From Bacillota bacterium (GTDB lineage: Bacteria > Bacillota > Clostridia > Oscillospirales > Acutalibacteraceae), in contig JAKJCA010000028.1 of NCBI GenBank assembly GCA_022706685.1, forward strand, positions 1-34,172: a DNA stretch of 34,172 nt. The letters are read 5' to 3'. Of the stretch, positions 23,772 through 31,257 are shown one piece after another. The stretch's first letter is position 1, and every line of letters starts with the position of its first letter. The translations under genes and the position numbers were made by a program. Under the pieces are notes generated by a model. That model worked only from the letters and a program-made list of their open reading frames with translations, made no database searches and had not been told where the DNA came from.

Positions 23772-24719
23772 ATGGAGCAACCGGTGCGGGAGCCGGATGT
23801 GCTTATTCTCGGCGGCGGCCCCGCAGGTTTAACGGCCGCCATCTACGCGGCGCGCGCCAAACTGGCCGTCACCTTGCTGGAAACGGTGACGGCGGGCGGT
23901 CAGCTGCGCGATACCGTGGCCATCGAGAATTACCCCGGCTTTCAGTCCGTTACCGGCGAGGAACTGGCCGGCCGCATGGCGGAGCAGGCAAAACGCCTCG
24001 GCGCCGAAATCATCGGCTTCAGCCCGGTGCTGTCCGTTTCGCTTGCCGCCGGCGTAAAAACGGTGCAAACCAAAAAAGCCTCCTATCGGCCGAAGGCCGT
24101 TATCATCGCGACCGGCGCGGTGCCTAAAAAACTGCCCATTCCCAACGAGGCGAAGTTTGCCGGCAGGGGAATCCATTACTGTGCCACCTGCGACGGAGCG
24201 CTGTACGAAAACAGCGTGGTCGGCGTGGTCGGCGGGGGGAACTCCGCCTTGGAAGAGGCGCTGTTTCTGACCAATTTCGCCTCGAAGGTCATCATGATCA
24301 GGCGCCGCGGTTACTTCAATGGGGCCGCCTCCACGTTCGAGGCGGTGATGAACCACCCCAAAATCGAAGTGCTGTTCCACCGGGACCTCCTCGATGTATC
24401 GGGCGGGGACAGCGTCGAGTCGGCGCTCGTCGTCGACACCCGAACCGGCGAAAAAACGGGCATCGCCCTCTCCGCCGTGTTCGGCTATATCGGCACCGAG
24501 CCGAAAACGGCGCTTTTCCGCCGGGACATCGCTCTCGACGAACAGGGCTATATTCTCACGGACGAAACCCTGCGGACAAATGTGCCGGGCGTGTTCGCCG
24601 CCGGCGACGTCCGCGTCAAAGCGGTCCGGCAGATCACCACCGCCGTGGCGGACGGCACCGTAGCCGCCCTGAACGCCGAGAAATACATCAAACAAGGGCA
24701 AAACATGGCAGGGGCGTAA
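23772..24719 (+). CDS. trxB: Thioredoxin reductase-like flavoprotein
   Basis: The 315-residue protein has the FAD site GGGPAG (14-19), redox-active Cys137-Ala-Thr-Cys140, the pyridine-nucleotide site GGGNSALEEA (154-163) and the C-terminal FAD motif AAGDVR. The usual NADPH-phosphate motif HRRxxFR is altered to RRRGYFN, losing the His and the last Arg, so cofactor preference may differ. No strong ribosome site precedes ATG 23772, which suggests coupling to the upstream genes. It most likely reduces the adjacent glutaredoxin-like protein. I use trxB at family level only. Confidence 0.85.
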   Translation: MEQPVREPDVLILGGGPAGLTAAIYAARAKLAVTLLETVTAGGQLRDTVAIENYPGFQSVTGEELAGRMAEQAKRLGAEIIGFSPVLSVSLAAGVKTVQTKKASYRPKAVIIATGAVPKKLPIPNEAKFAGRGIHYCATCDGALYENSVVGVVGGGNSALEEALFLTNFASKVIMIRRRGYFNGAASTFEAVMNHPKIEVLFHRDLLDVSGGDSVESALVVDTRTGEKTGIALSAVFGYIGTEPKTALFRRDIALDEQGYILTDETLRTNVPGVFAAGDVRVKAVRQITTAVADGTVAALNAEKYIKQGQNMAGA

Positions 24720-24739
24720 AACTTTTTGCCCGGCAGCAG

Positions 24740-24758
24740 GGGCGAACATGGTTCGCCC
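24740..24758. repeat. Short perfect hairpin repeat
   Basis: GGGCGAAC (24740-24747) and GTTCGCCC (24751-24758) form an eight-base stem with a three-base loop. No T run follows, so it is not a standard terminator. It has the same design as the repeat at 22870-22912 (GGG-start arm ending in a GAAC/CGAC-type core) with different arm bases. Confidence 0.65.
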
Positions 24759-24790
24759 GCAGCGTATCATCTGAAATAAGGTTGTGCCGC

Positions 24791-26263
24791 TTGAAAAAAG
24801 ACATCTCCCTCAAAAAACTTGCTCAGCTCGTCGGCGGCAGGGAAGTGCTGGCCTTCAGCGTGACTGTTTTCGGTATGAGCATGGTCAGCGCCCTCATGGG
24901 TTCCGCGCTTTCGTTTTTTTATACCGAGGTGCTCCATATCGCGGTCGGCGCCGTCGGCACCATTTTTTTGGTCGCTCGGATATGGGACGCCTTCAACGAC
25001 CCCGTCATGGGGTTTATCGTGGACCGTACGCATACCAAAAAGGGCAAATGCCTCCCGTTCTTGAGGACGGTGCCCGTGCCGTTGTTTCTGGTCAGCATTT
25101 TCATGTTCCTGCCCGTCCGGAATATGGCGCAAAATGCGAAAACTGTTTACGCCGGCGCTTTCTACATCCTTTACTACGCCCTTTTCACGGCGGTGGACAT
25201 TCCGTTCAGCGGCCTGCCTTCCCTGCTTTTTCTGGACCAGAAACAGAGGAATAAAGCCGTTTCTTTCAGTTCCGTCCTGGGCTCGACCGGTTCCATTCTA
25301 CCTGCCGGGCTGTACTTCGCGCTCGTTTTGCTTGTCGGCGGGTCGGAAAAAAGCCCCACGGGCAATTTCATCGTTGCCGCGTCCATTATCGGTATCGGCT
25401 GCCTTTGCATCCTTTTTTCGTCCAAATATCTGAAAGAAAAAATCGTGGTCCCGCCGCGCAAAGAGCGTTTCCTGGCCACGGTGCGTCCGGTGCTTAAAAA
25501 CAAACCGCTCTTCTTGCTGCTGCTGGTCAGCCTTTTCGGCGCGCCGATGGGGATGATGGGCAACGCGCTGGTCTACTTCACCACCTGGAACTATGCGGAC
25601 ACCGGGTTAAGCATGGCTTTTTTGTTCCCGGCTTTGCAAATAACGTCGGGCTTGTCGTGGATGATCTCGGTTTCCCTGGTTCCGTATCTCCTGAAATACG
25701 CGTCGAAAAAGAATATGTTCCTCATCATGGCCGTTTTGGGTGCCGTCTTCAACGCGGCGCTTTACCTTGTCGGTTTTCAAAATGTCTGGCTCTATATGGC
25801 GCTGCGATTTTTCGCCAATTTCCCCGGGGGCGTGACGGCGACCATCGCATCCCTGATGCTGGCTGATTCCATCGAGTACACGGAATGGAAAACCGGCGAG
25901 CGGACCGAAGGCGTCACTTATTCGGTTGTCAAACTGGTCGGGAAGACCAGCGGCGCGCTGACCTCCGCGCTGACGATGTTCATGCTGAAAACGGTCCATT
26001 ACGACTCCGAAGCCATGCAGGCCACGCTCGACGCGCGCGGCAGCATCAGCCAAACCTATCCGCAGGTGCTGCAGATGATTTTTATCCTGATGACGCTGAC
26101 CATGACCGCGGCGTTTATTCTGCAGCTGATTCCCATGCTGTTTTACAAATACGAAGGCAAGTTCCAAAAGCAGATGCTGGAGGAACTCAGAGCGAGGCGA
26201 TTGGAAAAAGACGGCGAGGTCCGCCTGGCGGAGGACGCCGGCGCGGACGGTTCCGCAATATAA
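24791..26263 (+). CDS. GPH-family (MFS) sugar:cation symporter, second copy type
   Basis: The 490-residue protein has about 12 helices, the GPH segment WDAFNDPVMG followed by VDRTHTKKGK, and the second-half SIEYTEWKTGERTEG segment. It belongs to the same family as the protein at 6909-8399 but is clearly diverged from it. I chose TTG 24791 because AAGG lies nine bases upstream; the TTG at 24782 abuts that site and the first ATG is already inside helix 1. It follows the thioredoxin reductase gene by 71 bases that contain a hairpin repeat, so co-transcription is uncertain. The substrate is unknown. Confidence 0.85.
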   Translation: MKKDISLKKLAQLVGGREVLAFSVTVFGMSMVSALMGSALSFFYTEVLHIAVGAVGTIFLVARIWDAFNDPVMGFIVDRTHTKKGKCLPFLRTVPVPLFLVSIFMFLPVRNMAQNAKTVYAGAFYILYYALFTAVDIPFSGLPSLLFLDQKQRNKAVSFSSVLGSTGSILPAGLYFALVLLVGGSEKSPTGNFIVAASIIGIGCLCILFSSKYLKEKIVVPPRKERFLATVRPVLKNKPLFLLLLVSLFGAPMGMMGNALVYFTTWNYADTGLSMAFLFPALQITSGLSWMISVSLVPYLLKYASKKNMFLIMAVLGAVFNAALYLVGFQNVWLYMALRFFANFPGGVTATIASLMLADSIEYTEWKTGERTEGVTYSVVKLVGKTSGALTSALTMFMLKTVHYDSEAMQATLDARGSISQTYPQVLQMIFILMTLTMTAAFILQLIPMLFYKYEGKFQKQMLEELRARRLEKDGEVRLAEDAGADGSAI

Positions 26264-26406
26264 ACAGCGGATACGCTGCAAACCTTTCCTGTTATGAGGA
26301 GAGGCGGCAATGCAGTGCCGTAACAGCGGGACAGAACGCTGATACTCAGGAAATGGAATTGTCAATCATTTCCAACCAAGCAAAGAAACATCCCATGTTG
26401 GCAATA

Positions 26407-26664
26407 CTATCCCAGGCTTCTAAAAAACGCTTTCAACTCCTGCTTTTTTTCATCGGACAAAAACCGGTCGGGTATGCCTTCCACAGCGCCCTGCAGACCG
26501 TAGAGCATGTGCAGGCACGCGCCGGGGTCGCGCTGCAGCCGTATGCGGCGGAACGCTTCACATGCGCCGGCTTTCCGCAGCTGCGCCGGTGTTTCTATTC
26601 CGACAGCCAGCAAATTTTCTTCCAGCACCTTGCCGATGTTCGGCAGTTCGGATAACTCGCTCAT
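26407..26664 (-). CDS. TfoX C-terminal-domain protein
   Basis: The 85-residue protein matches the stand-alone TfoX/Sxy C-terminal domain: LPNIGKVLEENLLAVGI, TPAQLRKAG, EAFRRIR, DPGACLHMLYGL, and a closing KKQELKAFF. The N-terminal TfoX domain is absent, as is common in Firmicutes. The domain has a helix-hairpin-helix-like character; its role outside competence control is not known. GAGG lies eight bases before ATG 26664. Positions 26265-26406 upstream on the plus strand show no supported gene. Confidence 0.85.
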   Translation of the reverse strand: MSELSELPNIGKVLEENLLAVGIETPAQLRKAGACEAFRRIRLQRDPGACLHMLYGLQGAVEGIPDRFLSDEKKQELKAFFRSLG

Positions 26665-26686
26665 AGATACAACCTCATCGTTTTAT

Positions 26687-26767
26687 TTAAGCAAAAGTAT
26701 TTCGCATCCCGGCCGGCCGCCCTTCGTCATTCCGCTTTCCCTTTGCACATAGTTCGTTCACAGCCAT
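26687..26767 (-). CDS. Possible 26-residue peptide
   Basis: A short frame starts at ATG 26767 with AAGGAG about ten bases upstream and encodes a basic peptide (MAVNELCAKGK...). I recognise no family. It could be a leader or chance frame in the tail of the transcript from the small membrane gene at 26899-27096. Confidence 0.25.
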   Translation of the reverse strand: MAVNELCAKGKRNDEGRPAGMRNTFA

Positions 26768-26787
26768 TTTATTTGTCTCCTTGCCAT

Positions 26788-26898
26788 TCACCCAGCGCTT
26801 TCCCCGTACCCGTACTCCGCCAGGCGGTCGCGAAAAACCTTCATCGCTTCGGCGCAGGCCAAATCTCCGGCGGATTTTCCGGCCCATCGCGCCGCGTT
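26788..26898 (-). pseudogene. In-frame continuation downstream of the small membrane gene stop
   Basis: Directly after the TGA of the 65-residue gene the same frame stays open for 36 codons (NAARWAGKSAG... to ...EYGYGESAG) and ends in TGA at 26790-26788. Third positions are mostly G or C, as in real genes of this window, and it has no start or ribosome site of its own. It could be the severed C-terminus of a longer ancestral protein, a read-through extension, or chance. I recognise no domain. Confidence 0.35.
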
Positions 26899-27096
26899 TC
26901 AAATCAACGATATCAATAATATCAATAGAGCAACAACAAAAAGCGCAGGCAGCAAACAACCGCCGCCTGTCAGAGCTTTTCCGACTTTGCGCTGCCTTCC
27001 CGAACGGGTCAGAGGAATACCGGTTGCACGGGATATGCTGCCCTTTATCCTGGTAACGCCAAGCGCGCGTTTCCAGCTGAACCCGCCCTTTCCCAT
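26899..27096 (-). CDS. Small basic single-helix membrane protein
   Basis: This 65-residue protein has a basic N-terminal part (MGKGGFSWKRALGVTRIKG, RSGRQRKVG), then a GGG-C-LLP turn and one C-terminal hydrophobic helix (about 48-65) ending at the stop. It carries a near-ideal AAGGAGG eight bases before ATG 27096 and a matching promoter, so it is very probably real. I do not recognise a named family. The basic stretch suggests nucleic-acid or membrane-surface contact, but no function can be assigned. Confidence 0.75.
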   Translation of the reverse strand: MGKGGFSWKRALGVTRIKGSISRATGIPLTRSGRQRKVGKALTGGGCLLPALFVVALLILLISLI

Positions 27097-27194
27097 GAAA
27101 CAGACCTCCTTAGCGATTGATATCCTTTCCGCTTTGTTTAAAATATCGCGTGATAAACTTCCTCAAATGAAACCCGAACGGACAAACCCGTATC

Positions 27195-27224
27195 ATTATA
27201 CATCGAAAGAAAAGATTGCATCAA
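27195..27224 (-). promoter_or_regulatory. Promoter of the small membrane gene
   Basis: On the minus strand TTGATG (27224-27219) and TATAAT (27200-27195) are spaced by 18 bases, about 100 bases before ATG 27096. Confidence 0.65.
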
Positions 27225-27288
27225 ACGGCTGCTTGCAGGAAATTGCATTTGCCGCTGTTTTCGCATCTGCAGGTATGCTCGAACGGAT

Positions 27289-27353
27289 GAAAAACGTTTT
27301 TCCGGCGATATGATGATGTTTTTGCCGTACGAAAAACATATTTTTCATTCGTA
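27289..27353. repeat. AT-rich palindrome cluster in a gene-free stretch
   Basis: The 325 bases 27097-27421 hold no protein gene. Besides the small-gene promoter they contain a perfect 14-base palindrome, GAAAAACGTTTTTC (27289-27302), and an imperfect 26-base palindrome (27328-27353) with outer arms TACGAA/TTCGTA and inner GAAAAA/TTTTTC. The shared GAAAAAC element suggests a binding site more than a terminator, but nothing confirms this. Confidence 0.5.
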
Positions 27354-27392
27354 ATAATAAAATATGGACTCCTTACGCGCTTCATGAAATGG

Positions 27393-27419
27393 AAAAAGCA
27401 CCTCCGAAGAAGTGCTTTT
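27393..27419 (-). terminator. Terminator of tRNA-Gln
   Basis: On the minus strand eleven-base arms (27419-27409 and 27404-27394) close on a very stable C(UUCG)G tetraloop, with one G-U pair, and the stem runs into five T. It begins two bases after the tRNA CCA end. Confidence 0.92.
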
Positions 27420-27421
27420 TC

Positions 27422-27495
27422 TGGCTGCGGAACTAGGATTTGAACCCAGACAAACAGAGTCAGAGTCTGCCGTGCTACCATTACACAATTCCGCA
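27422..27495 (-). tRNA. tRNA-Gln (anticodon CUG)
   Basis: The 74-base gene folds as a full cloverleaf. The seven-base acceptor stem is perfect (TGCGGAA with TTCCGCA), the anticodon stem GCAGA/TCTGT encloses loop CTCTGAC with anticodon CTG, and the T arm is CTGGG-TTCAAAT-CCTAG. The discriminator is G, as expected for glutamine, and CCA is encoded. It reads CAG codons. It has its own promoter and a terminator directly at its 3' end, so it is a single-tRNA unit. Confidence 0.96.
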
Positions 27496-27530
27496 TTGGC
27501 TGCTTATGGATGACCCTCTGACAATATCAT

Positions 27531-27558
27531 ATTATACACACGGCCCGGGCAAAGTCAA
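27531..27558 (-). promoter_or_regulatory. Promoter of tRNA-Gln
   Basis: On the minus strand TTGACT (27558-27553) and a perfect TATAAT (27536-27531) are spaced by 16 bases, 36 bases before the mature tRNA 5' end. Confidence 0.8.
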
Positions 27559-27628
27559 CAGCAAAACGCCGCAGGAGTGTTAACAAAACGTAAAACATTC
27601 AAACGCTTATCTTCGCCGCGCCCGGCGC

Positions 27629-29071
27629 TCAAATCTCTGCCTTCGGATTTTGCCGCCGGCCGGTACTCCGCTGCCTGACGCCGCCCCGGTGAAAAACAAA
27701 CGGATACAGCAGGCAGAAAACCGCGAACGACGTCAGCACCAGTTTGTTCGCGATATCGCCGGTATGGCGGAAATGCTGCATATCCTGTGTGCCGGCGAAC
27801 ATGTAAATGCATACGTGCGCCGTGAAAAAGAAGGGCAGCGCATAAACGCAGAAACGCCTGAAATCAACCCCGCGCAGCCCCGCGCCCCATTTGAGGGTGA
27901 CGAGCAGCATCACAATAAGAAAAACGGCGCTCAGCCCGGCGTACAGCGGGATGTGATAAACGGTATCCTCGTACCGCGACGCTATCGGGCGGACAAGCGT
28001 TGACGAAAAGCACAAGCCGAGTGTTACGATGAAATTCAGTATGCCATAAAGCCAGCCGGGCATGTCCGCGGTAAAGGGTTCTTCCGCTTGAGCGCCAACG
28101 GCAAGGCGGTCAAACGGGAGGCAGACAAATATCAGCATCAGCAGGCCGCCGGCGAAAAATCCGGTGAAGTATTCCCACATCCCCCAGCCGCTGAGTTTGT
28201 AAAGCAGGTCATAGGTATGCTGCATGCGGTAGCCGCCGTTGGCGAAAAACAGCGACAGGTCTGCCAGCGTAATGGCAAAAGCGAAAGCCGCGCAGATGCC
28301 CAGCATAATTCTTGCGCCTGTTCGATCTTTCAGGGCAAAGCGCATCGTCAGCCATACGGCCAGCGAGGTGATGGCGGAGGAGATGGTGTTGATGGAGGTG
28401 AAATAGTTGCGCCCGCCATGGATGTCTTTGGCCCAGGCGTGGTCAAAACTGTGCTGCAGGTACACCTGCCAAGGCGTGCCGGCAACGCCCGCTTTTTGCA
28501 GGCCGAGCGCGAACAAATCAACGGCCTGCGGCTGGGCGAGCTGCAGTATAGCGGGGGAAAGCGCCGCCCTGGTCGCATATTTCACAGCGAAATAAACCGC
28601 CAGAACAACCGCCATGTCCTTGAATCCGTAAGGCCTGTCGCTGAAAAAGCGACCGAGAAGAAAAGCGAAAACCGCCGCCAGCCCGAAGCCCAGGCAAAGC
28701 ATCATGAATAAACCGGACAGAGGGTTGATGAACACCCTGATCTGCTGCCCGTCCCCGCCGGCGACGCCGCTTTCGAGGATGCCGGTGATTTGGCCGTTGA
28801 GCGTGCCCCAGCCCGGCGTGGAGAGCATAAAAGCGGCAGCCGTCAGCGAATAGAGCAGAAAGCCGGCTTTGCGCCGAAAACCGAAAACGGCGAACACCAG
28901 CAGCAGGAATACCATCCCGCACGTCAGCAGCCCCCAGGAGGCGCCGTAGCCGTGCTCGCCCCGGAAGCGCCATAGAGCGCCCATCAAAAACGCGCCCATG
29001 GCCACCGCAGCCGCCTTTTGCGGCTTGGACAGTTCAACGGGGGTACGAGCGCTCTTTGCGGCATCAACCAT
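27629..29071 (-). CDS. Unrecognised polytopic membrane protein, about 12 helices
   Basis: The 480-residue protein has about 12 hydrophobic segments, roughly at 20-36, 43-66, 71-88, 117-143, 150-168, 230-246, 253-280, 298-320, 341-364, 376-398, 405-428 and 442-464. Polar motifs stand out: WRFRGEHGYGASWG between helices 1 and 2, and DIHGGRNYFTSIN before helix 6. They suggest a transporter or membrane enzyme, but I do not recognise the family. AGGA lies nine bases before ATG 29071. It has its own promoter embedded in the terminator of the upstream gene. Confidence 0.8.
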   Translation of the reverse strand: MVDAAKSARTPVELSKPQKAAAVAMGAFLMGALWRFRGEHGYGASWGLLTCGMVFLLLVFAVFGFRRKAGFLLYSLTAAAFMLSTPGWGTLNGQITGILESGVAGGDGQQIRVFINPLSGLFMMLCLGFGLAAVFAFLLGRFFSDRPYGFKDMAVVLAVYFAVKYATRAALSPAILQLAQPQAVDLFALGLQKAGVAGTPWQVYLQHSFDHAWAKDIHGGRNYFTSINTISSAITSLAVWLTMRFALKDRTGARIMLGICAAFAFAITLADLSLFFANGGYRMQHTYDLLYKLSGWGMWEYFTGFFAGGLLMLIFVCLPFDRLAVGAQAEEPFTADMPGWLYGILNFIVTLGLCFSSTLVRPIASRYEDTVYHIPLYAGLSAVFLIVMLLVTLKWGAGLRGVDFRRFCVYALPFFFTAHVCIYMFAGTQDMQHFRHTGDIANKLVLTSFAVFCLLYPFVFHRGGVRQRSTGRRQNPKAEI

Positions 29072-29121
29072 GCGGAATGTTCCTTTCGGACGGATACTTC
29101 GGCAGGCCGGCTGCCTCGCCT

Positions 29122-29150
29122 ATTGTATCGATTTGAACCCCAAAATGCAA
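29122..29150 (-). promoter_or_regulatory. Promoter of the 12-helix membrane protein gene
   Basis: On the minus strand TTGCAT (29150-29145) and TACAAT (29127-29122) are spaced by 17 bases, about 50 bases before ATG 29071. The -35 lies within the T-rich tail of the preceding terminator. Confidence 0.75.
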
Positions 29151-29175
29151 AGCGGGCGGCAGAGACGCCGCCCGC
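29141..29175 (-). terminator. Terminator of the exported hydrolase-like gene
   Basis: Perfect nine-base GC arms (29152-29160 and 29167-29175) with a six-base loop are followed on the minus strand by TTTGCATTTT. It lies 15 bases after the stop at 29191. Confidence 0.8.
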
Positions 29176-29190
29176 CCGTTCATCCTGTTT

Positions 29191-31176
29191 TCAGAATCTG
29201 TCGGAATAGCCCCGGGCTCCGACCGTATCGTAAACATAATCGCTTGCCGCTTTGAGCAGCTGTTCGAGCAGATTGGCGAAAAACACTTTCACGGGGTCCG
29301 GCTCCATGGCAGGGGGAGGGGCTTCGCGATAGCCGATTTTGACGAGGATGTTTTTCAGCCGCTGTGTCGCGGCATCTGCCACGGCCTGGTCCCCGATGGT
29401 CGCTTTCAGCGCGTCCTCGCCCTGGGCGATCGCGGCCTTGAGTTCCGCCAAGTCCTCGGCGCTGATGTCAAACTCGCCCGCCTGGTAAAGAGCCAGCGCC
29501 TTTTGCGCGTCCGGCAGGAGATAACGGCGAATTTCCTTGCTGTCCGAACCGTAGTTGAACTGGGGGAAGCGCGCGGGGTCCGAATGGATGTCGGTGAAAT
29601 AGGGGTTGGTAAACAGCTCGCCGACCAGGTTCATGCACGCGGCGTTTTTACCCGCCTGCTCATGGTCCTGGTTATAGAAGAACCAGGTATTGTCCGGCAG
29701 TACGCAGGTGGAGGCGTCGAGGCCTTTGTCCGGGGAAATATAGGGGCTGTCGTGCGCGGCGAGGTAGTCCGCGGGCAGCTGCTGCCCGGCGGGGGCCGCC
29801 GTCACGCCGAGGCCGGTCGACTGGACATTGATGACGCCGTCGGAATTGGAGTTTTTATCCGAGTTGATGATGCTGAGCATCCCGGCCAGCGAACTGAACT
29901 TCAGGTTATAGCCGCAGACATTGTTGATCTGTGCGCCCTTCTCGTTGATCATATAGAGCATATTGTCTTTCAGATTCAGCTGCGCCTGGTAGAAGGCGTC
30001 GGTTTTTGCCCTGACGGCGGCGTATTGCGGATCGGAGAGCCACTTGTCCGCCATGGCGGGATACTCCTCTTTGGGGATCATCGCCCAGAAGTTCGGCGCG
30101 CAGCGCAGTATGGAATCCATCGCGCCGTTGAGTACGGCCCCAAAGGTATCCAGCAGCACCTGGCGCGGCAGCAGGCGGATAAGCAGGTTGGCCAGATATC
30201 CCATGGTTTTCGAGCCGCCGTCGGCGAGCGCCTCCGGCAAAAAGTCGCGGTACAGCGCCTCGTCGGAGAGGTTGAAATCGGCGGCGTACAAGTCGCCGAA
30301 GGCATCGGAGCCGTTAAGCAGCGCGACGACGTTGACCACCTTTTCCACATCGCCTTTGTCTTTGAACTGCTCGGCATAGGCCGTGAAGATGGAAGCGCCG
30401 AGACTCGCGTTGAGGATGTTGACCTTGTCATGGCCGGTCTGCGCTTTGACCATTTGAATAAAAGCGTCCAGCTCCCGCGCAGTCTCCATCGGGTCGCCGA
30501 TGATATTGAAGGCAAAATAGTAGACATGATCATAGCCGATGATATCGCAGATGCCGCGCAGCGGAATGTTGACGAACAGGTGATTGATCTGCTCGTCGGT
30601 CAACTCCGCGAAGGACTTCTCATACCGTACCACCTGAAGATTCTGCACCGGCGTGCCGTCCTTGTTGGTGGCCTGGCGCCAGAAGGCGTACTTTGCCGTT
30701 TCGTAGGCGGCGTCGGTCAAACCCTGGTCCTTTTGCGTCAGGAGCGTTTTCGCCAGCGGCCAGGCAAGGTTTTTAAGCGCCGCGTCGATGATTTCGTCCT
30801 CGTCCACCATGAAACCGCCTTTGACATACGGCTTGCCGTCGGGCCCCAAAACGGGGTTGCCCTGCGCGTCAAGCAGCGCGACGTCGGAGTCGGTGATTCC
30901 GGGGATGACGATAAAAGGATTGTTCCCGCAGCCGCACGCGCCGCCGTCCGCCGTAAGGCCCTTCGTTTCCCGCGCGCAAGCGGTGTCTTCGTGCTTTCCT
31001 CCGGTCTGTGATGCGCCGGATACAGTCTCCGAGTCCGCGGCGGCCGTTCGGGCGGCGGCCGCGGCGACAACGGTTTTCGCGCCGCGTAACGCCGCGGGTC
31101 CCGTACTCAGCGAAACCGCGAATACAAGCGCCAGCGCGAGCGCCGCCGAGAGGGTTCTTCTAACTTTCTGTTTCAT
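29191..31176 (-). CDS. Exported alpha/beta-hydrolase-like (lipase/acyltransferase-like) protein
   Basis: The 661-residue protein has a signal peptide (about 1-30) and an Ala/Thr-rich spacer. A hydrolase-like core starts at about 85 with NPFIVIPGI, the position of the oxyanion loop. The nucleophile elbow is NASLG (Ser258) after VNIL, so the first Gly of G-x-S-x-G is replaced by Asn. Asp and His candidates lie near SDGVINV and NQDHEQAG. Size and layout recall LCAT-like enzymes, but the substrate is unknown. AAGGAGG lies seven bases before ATG 31176. The protein ends without an anchor. It is transcribed alone, with its own promoter and terminator. Confidence 0.75.
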   Translation of the reverse strand: MKQKVRRTLSAALALALVFAVSLSTGPAALRGAKTVVAAAAARTAAADSETVSGASQTGGKHEDTACARETKGLTADGGACGCGNNPFIVIPGITDSDVALLDAQGNPVLGPDGKPYVKGGFMVDEDEIIDAALKNLAWPLAKTLLTQKDQGLTDAAYETAKYAFWRQATNKDGTPVQNLQVVRYEKSFAELTDEQINHLFVNIPLRGICDIIGYDHVYYFAFNIIGDPMETARELDAFIQMVKAQTGHDKVNILNASLGASIFTAYAEQFKDKGDVEKVVNVVALLNGSDAFGDLYAADFNLSDEALYRDFLPEALADGGSKTMGYLANLLIRLLPRQVLLDTFGAVLNGAMDSILRCAPNFWAMIPKEEYPAMADKWLSDPQYAAVRAKTDAFYQAQLNLKDNMLYMINEKGAQINNVCGYNLKFSSLAGMLSIINSDKNSNSDGVINVQSTGLGVTAAPAGQQLPADYLAAHDSPYISPDKGLDASTCVLPDNTWFFYNQDHEQAGKNAACMNLVGELFTNPYFTDIHSDPARFPQFNYGSDSKEIRRYLLPDAQKALALYQAGEFDISAEDLAELKAAIAQGEDALKATIGDQAVADAATQRLKNILVKIGYREAPPPAMEPDPVKVFFANLLEQLLKAASDYVYDTVGARGYSDRF

Positions 31177-31218
31177 GGGAACCTCCTTGAACGGTATGGT
31201 CGGTATTGTGTCGTCTGC

Positions 31219-31247
31219 ATTGTATCAAATTCGCCTGCCGCGCGCAA
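31219..31247 (-). promoter_or_regulatory. Promoter of the exported hydrolase-like gene
   Basis: On the minus strand TTGCGC (31247-31242) and TACAAT (31224-31219) are spaced by 17 bases, about 45 bases before ATG 31176. It lies directly after the stop of the upstream gene (31258); no terminator hairpin is visible between them. Confidence 0.65.
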
Positions 31248-31257
31248 CAAACGCGCT

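Noticed and set aside
26311..26343. Tiny frame MQCRNSGTER after AGGAGAGG on the plus strand
   Set aside because: It has a plausible ribosome site but only ten codons and no supporting context, so it cannot be told from chance.
29503..31011. A 502-codon plus-strand frame opposite the exported hydrolase-like gene
   Set aside because: It lacks a start context and motifs; the opposite strand has a signal peptide, promoter and terminator.
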